A DNA stretch of 64,000 bases from Brachionus plicatilis (taxonomy: Eukaryota > Rotifera > Eurotatoria > Ploima > Brachionidae). Where the stretch lies: the NCBI GenBank assembly GCA_010279815.1, contig QEOQ01000303.1, forward strand, positions 37,140 to 101,139, given 5' to 3'. Shown here in pieces: positions 1 through 18,225 of the stretch; position 1 is the first letter of the stretch, and every line of letters begins with the position of its first letter. The position numbers and the translations under genes are program-made. A model generated the notes under the pieces. The model saw nothing but the letters and a program-made list of their open reading frames with translations. It was not told the origin of the DNA and made no database searches.

Positions 1-111
1 AAAAAAAAAAAAAAAATAAAAAAATAAAATAAAATTTTTTTGATCTTTAGAATTTTTTATTCAATTATTTTTTTTAGTTCCTAAATCGTCAAACATACAA
101 ATCGAGCGGTC

Positions 112-1569
112 ATGGTCATGGCAACTCCGAGCCCACAACAAGTTGGACGCGAATTCGTCCGTCAATACTACACTGTTTTACACGAGGCGCCAGAGCTATT
201 GCACCGTTTTTACTCATCGGGCAGCATGTTCGTGCACGGCGGAGTGGACCGCTTGGGCCAGAGCGAGGAGCCGGTCGTCGGTCAACTGGAGATCGACAAG
301 AAAATCCGCCAGCTCAACTTCAAAGACTGCCACACCAAGATCAGACAAGTGGACAGCCAACTGACCGTAGGCAGCGGCGTGGTGGTCCAAGTGACCGGCG
401 AACTGTCCAACAATGGCGAGGCCATGAGGCGGTTCATGCAAACGTTTGTGCTCGCGCCGCAATCGCCCAAAAAGTTCTATGTTCACAACGACATTTTCCG
501 GTACCAGGACGAGATCTACCAGGACGTGTCCGACACCGAATCCGAAGAAGCAGCTCAGCAGCAAGAGGCCCAAGTGGATGTGAAACAGAGCGAGACCAGT
601 GGCGAGTACTTTGCAGGCGAAAGCGAGCAGGCAGAGCAGCCCCAGGCCGAGCAAACTGGGCCCGAAGTGGTCCAGGAAGAGGCCGAGAGTACTGAGCCAG
701 TGGAAGCAGTGGAGCCGAGTGCAGAGCCCGCCATTCTCAATGGCCATTTGCATTCGTCGTCCTCGTCGGCGTCGTCAAGCGAAAACGCCGAAAAGGACGA
801 GGAAAAGCCAAGTGTTGAGCCGGAGCCAGTCGAGGAAGCCAAGGCTGTGGACACTGAGCCGGTCCGACAGGAGCCAGAGCCGGCCAAGAGCAACTCGTGG
901 GCCAAAATAATTTCCAAAGGCGACTCTGTTCAAGCTCCGATTGCTGTGCAGATTGCTGCGAGACCAAAGGAAATGAAACAGGCCAAGACAGTGCAGCAGA
1001 AGGCCAGGCCTGTGGAAAAGAAGGAAGAGGTGAAAGTGGCGGCGCCCGCTGAGCCCAAGCCTCAGCGTCAGCCGGCCGAAAAAATCAACGCAAACAGCAA
1101 TGAGGTGGACGACATCGAGAAGCGTTTTGGACGCTATCCCGATGGTCAACAGGTTTTTGTGGGAAATTTGAGCCAGGAAATTACCGATGCAGAGCTGAAA
1201 CAATTTTTTGGCCAATACGGAAAAGTATTGGAGGTGAGAATAAACACAAACACCAAGCAGCCAGTTGGCAGAAGACTGCCAAACTATGGCTTTGTTGTCT
1301 TCGAGGAAAAACAGCATGTGGACAATCTTTTGGGCAGTACCAAGTCGAACAACTTGGTGTTCAAAAATGAGAAAGGCGAGTTTAGACTGAATGTGGAGGA
1401 GAAGCGAGCTCGTCAAGGCCGAGTCTACGGTGGCCAGAACACGAAGCCAAGAGTGACCCGATCGTCGAGCAACGGGTCCAGAGGCAATAAAAAAAATTAC
1501 CAAGACTTTAGCGGGAGACGCGAGGAGCAGGTCGATTCAAGGAAGCCCAATACTTACAGAAGATCTTAG
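112..1569 (+). CDS. G3BP: G3BP / Rasputin stress-granule protein (NTF2 + RRM)
   Basis: Single-exon gene encoding 485 residues. An NTF2-like domain occupies about residues 8-136; it opens with PSPQQVGREFVRQYYTVL and ends near FYVHNDIFRYQDE, both diagnostic of G3BP. A Glu/Ser-rich acidic linker covers about 138-330. One RRM follows, with RNP2 VFVGNL near 347 and RNP1 YGFVVFE near 391, and then a basic Arg/Gly/Ser tail (GRVYGG, GSRGNKK) without classic RGG tandem repeats. G3BP proteins bind RNA, nucleate stress granules and contact Caprin/USP10 through the NTF2 groove in the cytoplasm. The first of two nearby ATGs (112 and 118) is chosen because it gives the MVM start also found in vertebrate G3BP. 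A T-tract and AG lie at about 67-76, compatible with a spliced 5' UTR or trans-splicing. GC content is clearly higher than in neighbouring genes. Confidence 0.96.
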   Translation: MVMATPSPQQVGREFVRQYYTVLHEAPELLHRFYSSGSMFVHGGVDRLGQSEEPVVGQLEIDKKIRQLNFKDCHTKIRQVDSQLTVGSGVVVQVTGELSNNGEAMRRFMQTFVLAPQSPKKFYVHNDIFRYQDEIYQDVSDTESEEAAQQQEAQVDVKQSETSGEYFAGESEQAEQPQAEQTGPEVVQEEAESTEPVEAVEPSAEPAILNGHLHSSSSSASSSENAEKDEEKPSVEPEPVEEAKAVDTEPVRQEPEPAKSNSWAKIISKGDSVQAPIAVQIAARPKEMKQAKTVQQKARPVEKKEEVKVAAPAEPKPQRQPAEKINANSNEVDDIEKRFGRYPDGQQVFVGNLSQEITDAELKQFFGQYGKVLEVRINTNTKQPVGRRLPNYGFVVFEEKQHVDNLLGSTKSNNLVFKNEKGEFRLNVEEKRARQGRVYGGQNTKPRVTRSSSNGSRGNKKNYQDFSGRREEQVDSRKPNTYRRS

Positions 1570-2983
1570 ACGCTCCATTAAATGCCCTTACAAAATCACC
1601 CACACCATTTAATCACATAAAAAATAATAAAAATATTTCTTTTCTTTTTTTTTACTTTCAAAAATATTATGAATAAGTTTTTTTCCTAAATTTTGCTGTC
1701 CCGCATAAATTTTAGAAATCGTTTTTTTTTTTTTGTTTAAATAAGACTCTTTTAAATTAAGTGACGCAAGTTTAGACAGAAAATTCGGGAGAAAAATTTT
1801 GTCAGCAAATTGTACCGAAGTAAAATCGTTTTTTTTCTTGTTGATGCCAATCAAAACTGAAGGTGTGAGTTTTGGACTCAATTGGACTTACTATTGACGG
1901 TTATCTAATCCATTTTAAAGGAGAAAATTGAAAATGGTCGAAAAACATAAATTTTAAGTGGAATATTTAAAAAAATATTTTTGTCCCTTTATTTGTTTAT
2001 TTATATTTTTTTTTCAAACTGGTGGTAAAATTTTAATTTTGTCTTAATTTAGTTCAAAATCTAGTAAAATATTTCAAAATTTAAAATTTTCATTTTTTTT
2101 TTAAATAAAAAAATATACAGGTACACTTTAACGCAAAAGCACCTAATAAAAATTCTAATTTTTAAAGAATACTAAACATTTTCAAAAATTTTTTTCGAGT
2201 ATTTTTCCTTTGATTTTACAAGCTCAGCATTTGCCGTTTCGTTATCTTGGAATTAAAATAAAAATTTTAAAATATTTTATTTTTTATTTTTAACACTTAG
2301 TTTCTAAAATTGGAAATTTTAAATTAATTTAATAATAAGCTTCTTTTAAAAAATTTCATTTTAGAACTTGATTATTTATTTTATTAGATTTATATAGATC
2401 GAAAATATTTTTCAATATAAAATAATGATAAAAATGAATGATGACTTGGAAGATCTTAAACAATAAAAGAAATTTAGTTTGATTATTCGAGTACAGATTT
2501 AAAAAAAATTCAGAATTAAATTTTCATGTTTAAAATTTGTTAGAATTTTCTAGAAAATTAAAGGTTTTAATGAATATTCTTATTGATAAGAATAATGGTT
2601 TAAAAATTCAAAAATTTTGACAAAATCTTTAATGATTAAATAAAAAAAATTATTAAGTCTTTTTTATTATCAAATTCTAAAATTCGCTAATTTTTGAACA
2701 ACACACAATCAATATTTGAAAATAAGAAGAAATTTAAAATTTAATTAAGCATAATTCTACTTTAAAAATTTTAAAAATTTTAGAATAAAAGTTAAGAAAT
2801 TCAATTGAAATGGTGTGATCATTATTTTTTATATTATGTCTATCTTCAAAAGAATGCTTTCTCCTTTCCTGGTATTCTCTAAAATTTCAATTTTTATCAA
2901 TTAAATTATTTTAATCTTTTTAATACAAAAAATAAAGCAGAAGATTAAAAAAATAAAATTGTTTTATAAAATCGATCAAAATA
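1570..2983. other. intergenic, AT-rich, no supported gene
   Basis: Downstream of G3BP there are only A/T tracts and scattered stops in all frames. One 90-codon minus-strand frame at 1609-1881 is interrupted by long A runs inside the frame and resembles no family I know. Confidence 0.6.
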
Positions 2984-3788
2984 CCAAGGATCCGATGATA
3001 TTTTTCGTAATCAAAAATGTAATTCTAAGACAAATTTCGTAAAATGACGTAAAATGACTTAAGTAAAATTGCTATTATAAATGGATGGTTATCTTGATGC
3101 AGTTTAAAAACAGTAGCATATCTTTCATAGACAAATTTTAAAAATACTCATCCAACATATATTTTTAAAGATCTGAACTCATCATTTTTTAAAAAATTAA
3201 AGACTTGAAATAAAAGGAAAAGTTTAATAATAACAGCAACGAGACAATAGAATTATATCAAAAAAAAAGACAATGATGGGTAAGTTGCTTTCAAAATTAA
3301 TTTTTAAAATGTGGAAATTATTTTTGAATTTTTTTTTAGCTTTTTCGATTAAATTGACGCCGTAATTATTAGATTTTAACACAGCATGGTAGAAATGCTC
3401 AATGCAATAAATGAACGCAATTATTATTAAAAATAAAATTTGATAGATTAGACTTCTTCGAATATTTACATTTTTTTACTAAATTTTACGATTTAACCTC
3501 AAAAATTAATTTTCTACGTAATTTTACGTAAAATTACAAAATCTATTCTTTATTGAAATATTAATAAATAAAATTGGAATTAGAAATTTTTTATGGAAAA
3601 AACCAAAAAAGAGCCAAAATCTAGCGACTTTTTGGCATTTTTGAAAATCGGTAATTTTACGTAGATTAACGTTATTTACCATTAATTATCGTAATTTTAA
3701 AAAAGTCATTTGACGAAATTTGTTGTAAAATAACATTTTTTTAACATAAAATAACGTTAATTTACGTAAATTATCGTCAGATCCTTTG
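2984..3788. mobile_element. degenerate inverted-repeat element (MITE-like)
   Basis: The left end (2984-3052) and the reverse complement of the right end (3708-3788) share AAGGATCYGAYGATA, then TTTNCGTAA, and further in ACAAATTTCGT followed by AAATGAC, so the ends are an imperfect terminal inverted repeat of about 70-80 bases. The interior is AT-rich with many ACGTAA motifs and has no coding potential. No clear target-site duplication is visible, so the exact borders are uncertain. Confidence 0.45.
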
Positions 3789-4292
3789 AGCAAATCATTG
3801 CTGCATATCAAATAAAATTTATTTAAAACTATTTTACTATTTTTAAATTTTGTTAATAATTAATATAATAGTAATTATAAGTTACGACAAGCAAGCTTGC
3901 GGAGGCGGTCTACTAGGAGATCGCCTATGGTAGCACATTACACAATAATAGGAAAACTACAGAAATAAGAAACTGATAAGATTATGTAGTTTAATAGACA
4001 TTATTGAGGTGAATAATAGAATGTGATCATTTACTGTGATCTAAGCTATATTAGAGGATAATTATAAATCAAGTTTTAATGATTACTAATTTTCTAGGAG
4101 TTTTTCTTAAATTAAGCTTTCTTTCTTTAAAACAGTAAAACTCAATTAAAATTTTAAAATCAAAAATTTTAAAGTAATAAAAAAGCTAATCGAAAAGAAA
4201 ATTATTTTAAATTAATTTTTTAAAAAAATTCAAACTTCAAACATAAAATTATCTATTCTGAAAAAAATTAAAAAAAAACACATTTATTTATT
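3789..4292. other. intergenic, holds one hairpin repeat
   Basis: AT-rich and non-coding except for the GC-richer hairpin at 3881-3935, listed separately. Confidence 0.5.
3881..3935 (+). repeat. hairpin repeat, possible distant member of the 50-kb family
   Basis: A GC-rich island in AT-rich DNA. The arms GGCGGTCT (3904-3911) and AGATCGCC (3918-3925) pair over 8 bases with one G-T wobble and enclose a 6-base loop. It is flanked by GCTTGCGGA and TATGGTAGC. The layout (outer stem, purine-rich strand, inner GC stem) resembles the repeats at 41.2 and 50.1-50.9 kb, but the sequence match is weak. Confidence 0.3.
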
Positions 4293-4833
4293 TTAAAATT
4301 TTGTTTCAATACCAAATGATTTACAAACAATTGTATAAACATTTTCAATTTTTGGTCTTGAATCTGGATTTATCTTGAAAACTAAATCGGTCAGTTTGGT
4401 AAAACCATCAGAGACATATTTTTTGCAATACATTTGCCAAAACCAGCAGCTTACTTTCCATGCATGCTCTTCCTTCTCAATTTTTTCTGGATTATCATAA
4501 TAATTTTCGCCTAAATCAACCGAAACTGCTTTATAATTTTCAATCGACTTGAGAGGAAAAAAACCACGGCTAATGTAGCGTCCATAAATTCGTTTTGATT
4601 CATTAATAGTTTTAGGGTCACATTCTTTAGTGTACTTTAAGCCATCTGAGGCGTAAATCAATGAAGCTAAGAACATGGCTGCCTCGTCACGATCCTGAAT
4701 TGATGCCATTTCGCATGCTTCCATAAACCCCTGGTACCTGCCATACGTTTGATAGCCATTATTTCGCAGAGCCTTACAAAACTCTTGAAATGAAATCATT
4801 AGAAATTCGGCGTAATATTTCTCGTGTTCTAAA
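4293..4833 (-). CDS. glycoside hydrolase family 19 (chitinase-like), catalytic Glu replaced
   Basis: The reading frame from ATG at 4799 encodes 168 residues. It stays open upstream to an AG at 4834-4835, so an upstream exon or a trans-splice site there is possible. Signatures of the GH19 subfamily are visible: NGYQTYGRYQGFMEAC, then RDEAAMFLASLIYASDGL, then YGRYISRGFFPL (family YGRGYIQLT), NYKAVSVDLGENYYDNP, and a WFWQ tail. GH19 enzymes hydrolyse chitin using two Glu residues. Here the position of the first one (HE or WESDG in relatives) reads YASDG, with an Ala codon GCC. The second candidate Glu (KEC) is present. The YGRG glycine is also changed, to YGRY. No signal peptide is seen in this exon. 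It could be a chitin-binding pseudoenzyme or a decaying gene; the frame is intact. Family confidence is good and activity is doubtful. Confidence 0.75.
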
Positions 4834-6128
4834 CTTAAAAAATTTGAGATTAATTAAAATAAAAATTATTTAGATTTAATTTTTAAAGATAAAAGCTCTT
4901 TATACTAAACATCTTTGTGAAAAATTGCTTTATCACTAAATAAAAAATTTTAGATTCGAAATTTCCCTTTGAATGGCGTAATAATCTAACATTTTTTTGT
5001 TACGTCTATACATTCTAGTCGCTTGTTGTATAATAACAAAATAATAGACATTTTTTCCTCTATAAAATTCAAAACTAGAAATTTGAAAATCACACATTTT
5101 AAAATTAATAATAAAAATAAAACGACTTGAACTAAGAATTCTTAACTTATTTCATGTCTAAAAATAGGCTCTTAAATTATTATTTTTGAAATTATTCTTA
5201 AAGTGATTAGTGATCTTTGGTAAATTTTGATGATTAAAAAGGTGCTAATTACATCTATTGCATCATCACTATGGACTTGTCAAGATATTTCATTGAGATG
5301 AAATATTAATTTTATGTCATTCAAAGATTTGAAAGATGAAATAGAATTGCATAATTTATAATTAATAATTTACCAGAATTTTATATGATCATAAATAAAC
5401 TTGATTCATTCAAGACAGCTTTTGAAAAATTATACAACTAGATTTTAGAATAAATCTAAAACAAGTTAAAGGATTTTTCTCATTTTTTCCTAGTTAAATT
5501 TCAATAAAATTGCTAATTTACGATTTGGAGTAATTAATACTTAATTAGATCATGCTATTTTAACAAATATGAAAAATGAAACAATTCAATATTCTAGAAA
5601 CAGATTTTTTGAAAGAATTCAATGAATTCTGAAAGTTATAATTAAAAATAAAAGAACTGTACTGGATAATATAGTAATCGATCGATTTTCTTTCGAAATA
5701 ATAGCTGAAGCCATTCAATTAAAAGAAAATTGATTTTAGAAACATTTTACCCAACTTTATCATTATTTTTTAGTTAAATAAAATTTTCAAGTAAATATTA
5801 TATTTAAGTATTTAAATAAAAATAAAAAATCATACTTTGATTAATTTTTATCATTAAAATGTTCTTCTTTTTTTATCAGATGTAATTTTGAGTATTAAAT
5901 TTTTAATTTTTTTTACAGTTTTAATTCAATAAGTTTTAATTACGTAATTTTGCGTAAATTAACAAATTTATAGTAAAAAATTTTTTTTATCAAATGATTG
6001 AATATTATTTCTAAAAATATATTTATTTATCCAATATGACAATTCAAATCGTGATAAAAAAACGAAGTCTGGTCAAATTATTAAACTAAAAAAATTAATT
6101 TTTGAAATTATTTCTTATTTAATCGAAC
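4834..6128. other. intergenic, no supported gene
   Basis: AT-rich. On the minus strand, a short frame starting near 5060 (MSIILLLYNKRLEC) could be a 5' exon of the GH19-like gene, but no donor/acceptor pair joins it convincingly. Nothing else was seen. Confidence 0.4.
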
Positions 6129-6226
6129 GGGTTTGGTCATTATCGAGTTGTAAATGGTGTATGATTCTGGAAGAGGATTTCTTCTCGAGCTGATATTATC
6201 TTAAATAAAAATTCTATCTTCTAAAA
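6129..6226 (+). pseudogene. degenerate copy of POLQ exon 4
   Basis: About 95 bases closely match the POLQ exon at 7673-7778, which carries the DELH helicase motif. The match includes 26 identical bases at about 6172-6197, in the part coding GRGFLLELI. The copy has at least one deleted base near its start and the DELH codons are destroyed, so it cannot serve as an exon. It lies about 0.9 kb upstream of the POLQ start, in the same orientation. The likely origin is a small local duplication. Confidence 0.8.
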
Positions 6227-6999
6227 ATAATTTTTAACTGTTTTAGCCAACAATATTTAAAACTGTTTGTAGTTAATTTAAAAAATATATTTAAATGGAG
6301 TTTTCTTCTTAAGAGCAATGCATTATTTTTTTCTTAATTTGCCTTAAACCATAAACCCAAGTTTTTAATAAAATGAAGTATCTTTTGAGTATTTCCTATT
6401 CAAGTGTATTTTTTATTAAAACTATAAGGAAATTTTCAAAAATCTAACCTTTAAGTAAAATGAGTGTTTATTTTTTTTAATTAAAAAGAAAACTTAAATA
6501 ATTTAAAAACGGAACCGAATAAAAAATATCTTTCTATTTCCCTTTTTTTCTAAAAATTAAATAAATTATTTAAGTGAATAGAAAAAATGGTTAACATTTT
6601 GTATTTTGCAAAACGGAATGATGAATTTAAATTATTGTTTCATCAATTTCTAAACTCTGCTAAATCTGGAAAGGAGTTTGTCGGATTTCCATTTTTCTTC
6701 TTGCTCGAATTTAGCCCTAGTGTTTGTCAGACTTTTTTGCACTTTCAAATCTATTTCTAGCTTTTGAAAAAAGTTTTCTTCTTTTTTTGTTTCGAATTAC
6801 ACAAAACCTTTAGAGTCTTATTTTAATCAAAAGAATAAACATTACTCAATGAAATGTAATTTGTAAAGAGATCAAATTTTTTTTCAGAAAAAAAAATTTT
6901 ACTTATATTTTTTGTAAATTCAAAAAATATCACGTGACTTCAAAATAAAAATTTATTATTTTCAAAATAAAAAAAATTAATTAAATTAGATAAAAAACG
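6227..6999. other. POLQ upstream region
   Basis: AT-rich, no gene seen. An AG at 6989-6990 lies 9 bases before the POLQ ATG and could be an acceptor for a 5' exon or a spliced leader. Confidence 0.4.
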
Positions 7000-14114
<7,115 letters not shown>

Positions 14115-15185
14115 TTTAATTTTTTTCATAAAATTAATTTGTAAATATTTTATGTAACACAAATTTTAATTTTGTAGTTTAAATTTTATTTTATAATTTC
14201 GAAAATACTAAAATATTTATTAACACAATGTAATCAATTTCTTATTTTTTTTACAAGTATTTGTTACCACGTAATGCTTACTTGAATTAATTAGATAATC
14301 AATTCGTTTCAACAAATAAAAAATTAATAAGATTTGATATTTAAATTAATCTAAATAGTGGGTTTATTTTATTCATATTCAAATTATCTAAGAAAATGCT
14401 GAATTTAAGCAAAAGTTTTATTATTATTATAATTTAAATTATTGGGCAGAATTAGCTGTGATTTTACGCCTTTTAGCTTATTCTTTGCGGCACTATCTAT
14501 CTCAACTTTATAATTCTTTTCGAATTTAATTTGTTTCAATTTTATGGTTGATAAATGATATCATTTTGAAATCATAAAAAATTTTATTAATTTTGGATTG
14601 AATCATTTTGCTTAATATAAGGAACAAAAGTTAAGAGTAAGAATTTTAATTTATGAATTTAGATTTACATCCTGTTTAAAAAATTTATAATATTTTTTTT
14701 TTTAAAGCATAGAACTCCATTAAAATAATGCATATTTGAATTTAAGATGTCGATTGAGTTTATGTGCTTTTTGACAATTTCTTAGGGATGCATTAGAAAA
14801 ATCTCGAATCTTTATTAACCATTGCTTTTGTGTATCTATAATTATCATTTTTTTTTCAATAGAATCAAATTTGAATGAATTCTTAAATTTGATTAAAATT
14901 TTTAATTAAAATATTTGATTCCAATTAAAATCAGTCATTTTTGAAATTAAAATATTTATTAAAAACATCTCGCAGTCATAAAAATTTCAATAATTTATTA
15001 TAATGTTTTTTTTTTCTGGTACGAATCAACAGAGATCATATAGTGCATTTTGAAGATAACTTAAAGCAGAACAGCTCATTTCTCTCTAAGCCTACGATTA
15101 TCATTTATTATTAAAAATTTCTTCAAAAAAATCCTTGCTCAATATTTTTTCAATAAAATTATTTTAAAATATTTAGAAAATTAAT
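14115..15185. other. intergenic POLQ-lipin
   Basis: AT-rich, no supported gene or structured repeat seen. An AG at 15176-15177 lies 8 bases before the lipin ATG. Confidence 0.5.
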
Positions 15186-16499
15186 ATGGAAAATCTTTAT
15201 GATTTAGCTGAACGTGTAGTGGCTTATTATGACGAGATTAACAAAGCCAATTTTACCGATTCAATGGATGTGATCGTAATTCGTCAAAGAGATGGAAGTT
15301 TGCGCAGCACTCCGTTCTATGTGCGCTTCGGAAAGCTTGGGGTCCTAAAGCCCAAAGATAGAATCGTTCACATTGAAGTTAACAAAGTTCCCATAGAGGA
15401 AATTCAGATGATGCTTGATGAATCCGGTGAAGCGTTTTTCATCAATCAAGACAGCGGTGAATCTTCATTCTCTAATTTAGCTTCACATTTATGTTCAGTT
15501 GGCAATCATATTGAAGTATCTACCAGTGTTCCCAATATACACAAAGCTGAATCCAAAAAAATGGATGAATATCTTAAGGCAGCCAATACTCTGAAGGATT
15601 TTATGATCGAGCAAAACAATGAGAACACAAATGAAACAAATAATGATCTTTTGGCTCCCAGGTTTTACATTGAAAGCTCATCATGTGTTAACTTACTCAA
15701 ATATAACAATACAGAGATAGTTTGTTCCGATGAGAAACAAGAGTCAGATCCCGATTTTGAAAAACTACGAGACAAAGTCATAAAGATCGAAAAATCAAAA
15801 CTATCAAAAAATATCAATTTAAGCTCAAGCAAACTTGAATTGCTCAATCTAAATCCTGGAGTAAATGAAATAAAATTTATATTATACGATTGTGACAAAG
15901 AAAAAAAGTCAACTGTGGCAAACATTTTCCTCTGGGACTCAGATGTAAAGCTGATTGTGTCTGACATCGACGGAACTATTACCAAATCGGATTTAAGAGG
16001 TCATATAATGTCCATGATTGGTAAAGATTGGTACCAAGAGGGAATAGTCAAGTTGTTCAATTTGATTGTAAAAAATGACTATAAAATAGTGTATTTAAGC
16101 GCTCGTCCAATTTGTCAGTGTGAGTTGACCAGAAGTTTGATTACGAATTTGGTTCAAAGTGACCAATCAATGCCCATTTGTCCAGTTTTAGTAAATCCAG
16201 TTGATTTTTTGGTTGCATTTCAATCTGAACTGATTGAAAATAATCCAGAAGAATTTAAAGTTAATTTCTTGAACATGCTGAAATCGTTGTTTGAAGATAA
16301 TCAAAGTCCCTTTGTAGCAGGCTTTGGTAACAAGTTGAGTGATTTTTTGACATATAAGACCATCGGGTTAGATGATAACTCGATATTTTTGATCAATTCT
16401 TACGGTAAAATAATAAATAGCATTTACGGTGAGCTATCTTACAACTTGATTCATGATAGAATAGATGAATTTTTTCCAAAATTTCAAAAAAAATTTTAG
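15186..16499 (+). CDS. LPIN: lipin, phosphatidate phosphatase (short form)
   Basis: Single exon, 437 residues. The N-LIP domain lies at about residues 20-95 (DVIVIRQRDGSLRSTPFYVR, then FGKLGVLKPKD and GEAFF). The C-LIP/LNS2 domain starts near 252, with the catalytic DXDXT motif as DIDGT at 260-264, followed by ITKSDLRGHIMSMIGKDW and LSARP. Lipins dephosphorylate phosphatidic acid to diacylglycerol at the ER and can also act as nuclear coactivators. Animal lipins are usually 700-1000 residues. Here the long Ser-rich middle, including the polybasic nuclear-localisation stretch, is almost absent: only about 155 residues separate the two domains. All catalytic residues I can check are present, so it is probably active. 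Start codon: first ATG, directly after an AG at 15176-15177. Confidence 0.93.
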   Translation: MENLYDLAERVVAYYDEINKANFTDSMDVIVIRQRDGSLRSTPFYVRFGKLGVLKPKDRIVHIEVNKVPIEEIQMMLDESGEAFFINQDSGESSFSNLASHLCSVGNHIEVSTSVPNIHKAESKKMDEYLKAANTLKDFMIEQNNENTNETNNDLLAPRFYIESSSCVNLLKYNNTEIVCSDEKQESDPDFEKLRDKVIKIEKSKLSKNINLSSSKLELLNLNPGVNEIKFILYDCDKEKKSTVANIFLWDSDVKLIVSDIDGTITKSDLRGHIMSMIGKDWYQEGIVKLFNLIVKNDYKIVYLSARPICQCELTRSLITNLVQSDQSMPICPVLVNPVDFLVAFQSELIENNPEEFKVNFLNMLKSLFEDNQSPFVAGFGNKLSDFLTYKTIGLDDNSIFLINSYGKIINSIYGELSYNLIHDRIDEFFPKFQKKF

Positions 16500-18225
16500 C
16501 ATTTTAATAATTTATTAAATTAAATATTTTTCCATAACAAATATTTATTAATAATTCATTTCTTCTTTAGCTAGAAAAGTGCTTAATTCTATTCGATTTA
16601 CTTCTGATTGCTCAATATTTAAAAATAATTAAATTGTCAAACATTAATTTCAATGTGTAATTAGTTGAGAATTAAATTAAATTTTTAGTTGGTTAAATTA
16701 ATTTTAGTAAAATAAAAAAAATTTTAAAAAGTTTTTTTTTCTTAATTAGAATTTTTAATATCCAGTTATCCGCAAAAATTGCAATCAAATATTGGAAATC
16801 AATAAAAATTGAGAGAATTAATTGATATTTATTTTTATGACATAATTTTAACTGAAAGAAATAACATTTATCATAAATTTTATTATTCATCATTAATTCG
16901 TAAAAAATATTTGTTCATTGAGATATCTGTAGTGTCTAAAGCTCAAGTTGATTGAAAAGCTCAAATCAAAAATTTTTTAGAGAGGCAATTATTTTTAGTT
17001 TAACGTTTTTTTATCTAATGTAAATAGTTATAATTGGCAATAAATTTATTTTGAAACTAAAAATTTTTTTTTCGTCTACCAATTATTTTAAAACAAAATT
17101 TTGGCATAATTTAATTAATTCTGCGATTCAGATAATATTCTCTCTTACTCTTATTATTATTCTTAGTTCGACAGAAAAATGTTTGTCGACAAAATCAAGT
17201 CTGAAAAATCTTTATTCTTAAAAGATAATTTAGAGTCGATTTGAATTAAAAAAAAAACATTAAAATCTAATTTTTAAGTAAAAATTTTTTAATACGTTCT
17301 TAATTAAAAAAAAATCTAAAAAGGTCTCAATCTTCCTCACAAATAAATGTCTGTTCATACAAATTAAAATTTTTTCAGCAAATTATTTTGTTAACTAAGA
17401 CAAAAACTTCTGAACAAAATAAATTTCTTGATGCTTAAAAAATAAAAAAATCTAAATGAATCCCTAAAATGAAGATTCGAATAATTTTAAAATTGAATAA
17501 AAAATAAAATGTTTAAAATGTCATTCATTTTACATTAAAAATTATTTTTCCCTTACCTCAAAACGATTTGAAATTAAACCAATTCCAATATCAAGAGCAA
17601 TTAGAATAGAATGAACAAAAATTATTTTATATAGCTATATTTTTTACAATCATTTTAAACTTATCTTGAAAAACAGAACTTTATTATCCTAATTGAAAAA
17701 ATACCTTTAAATTTTAATATTTTTTAATTTAAGATATTTTCAAAAAAAATCTTTAAAGCTTCTTTGTTCTTCTGATTAAATTTTAGTAAAATGCTACATT
17801 GAAGCCTCTGAATTAAAGCAAAAAAATATACTAATAGTATAATATACTATGCCAGCTAGAATTATTTCACTCAATTATTTATGTCGGAAAATTGGTAGCA
17901 TTTTTTTTAGATATTTAATAATTAAGAATCATTGCTCTGTTAAAATTTTTAATCTGGTTGTTTAAAAAAAAAATTTGGATCATTAATTATTTTAATTAAA
18001 AATGATTTAGTTTTTAAAAATAAATCTTTAAAAACCGATATATTTTTTTAAATTTCAAAAAAAATTAATACATTTTCTTAAATGAAACAAAAAATAAAAT
18101 TTTTCATAGATGGTGAAACTAACAAAACAAAGTATTTGTTTTAAAATAAACGTTGTACACAGTTAAAGAATTTTATTTAGTTTGATTATGAAAATTTTAA
18201 ATTGAAAAATTTAAGTATTAAGAAA
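16500..18225. other. intergenic lipin-POLA2, no supported gene
   Basis: 1.7 kb of AT-rich sequence. Exons of a longer POLA2 N-terminus could lie near its right end, but I could not identify any. Confidence 0.45.

Noticed and set aside
214..1503. Several long antisense and alternate-frame open stretches over G3BP (also over TPS and Tbx2/3)
   Set aside because: They are shadows of GC-richer coding sequence; only the sense frames match protein families.
1609..1881. 90-codon open frame on the minus strand after G3BP
   Set aside because: Long A/T homopolymers within the frame, no family similarity and no splice partners.
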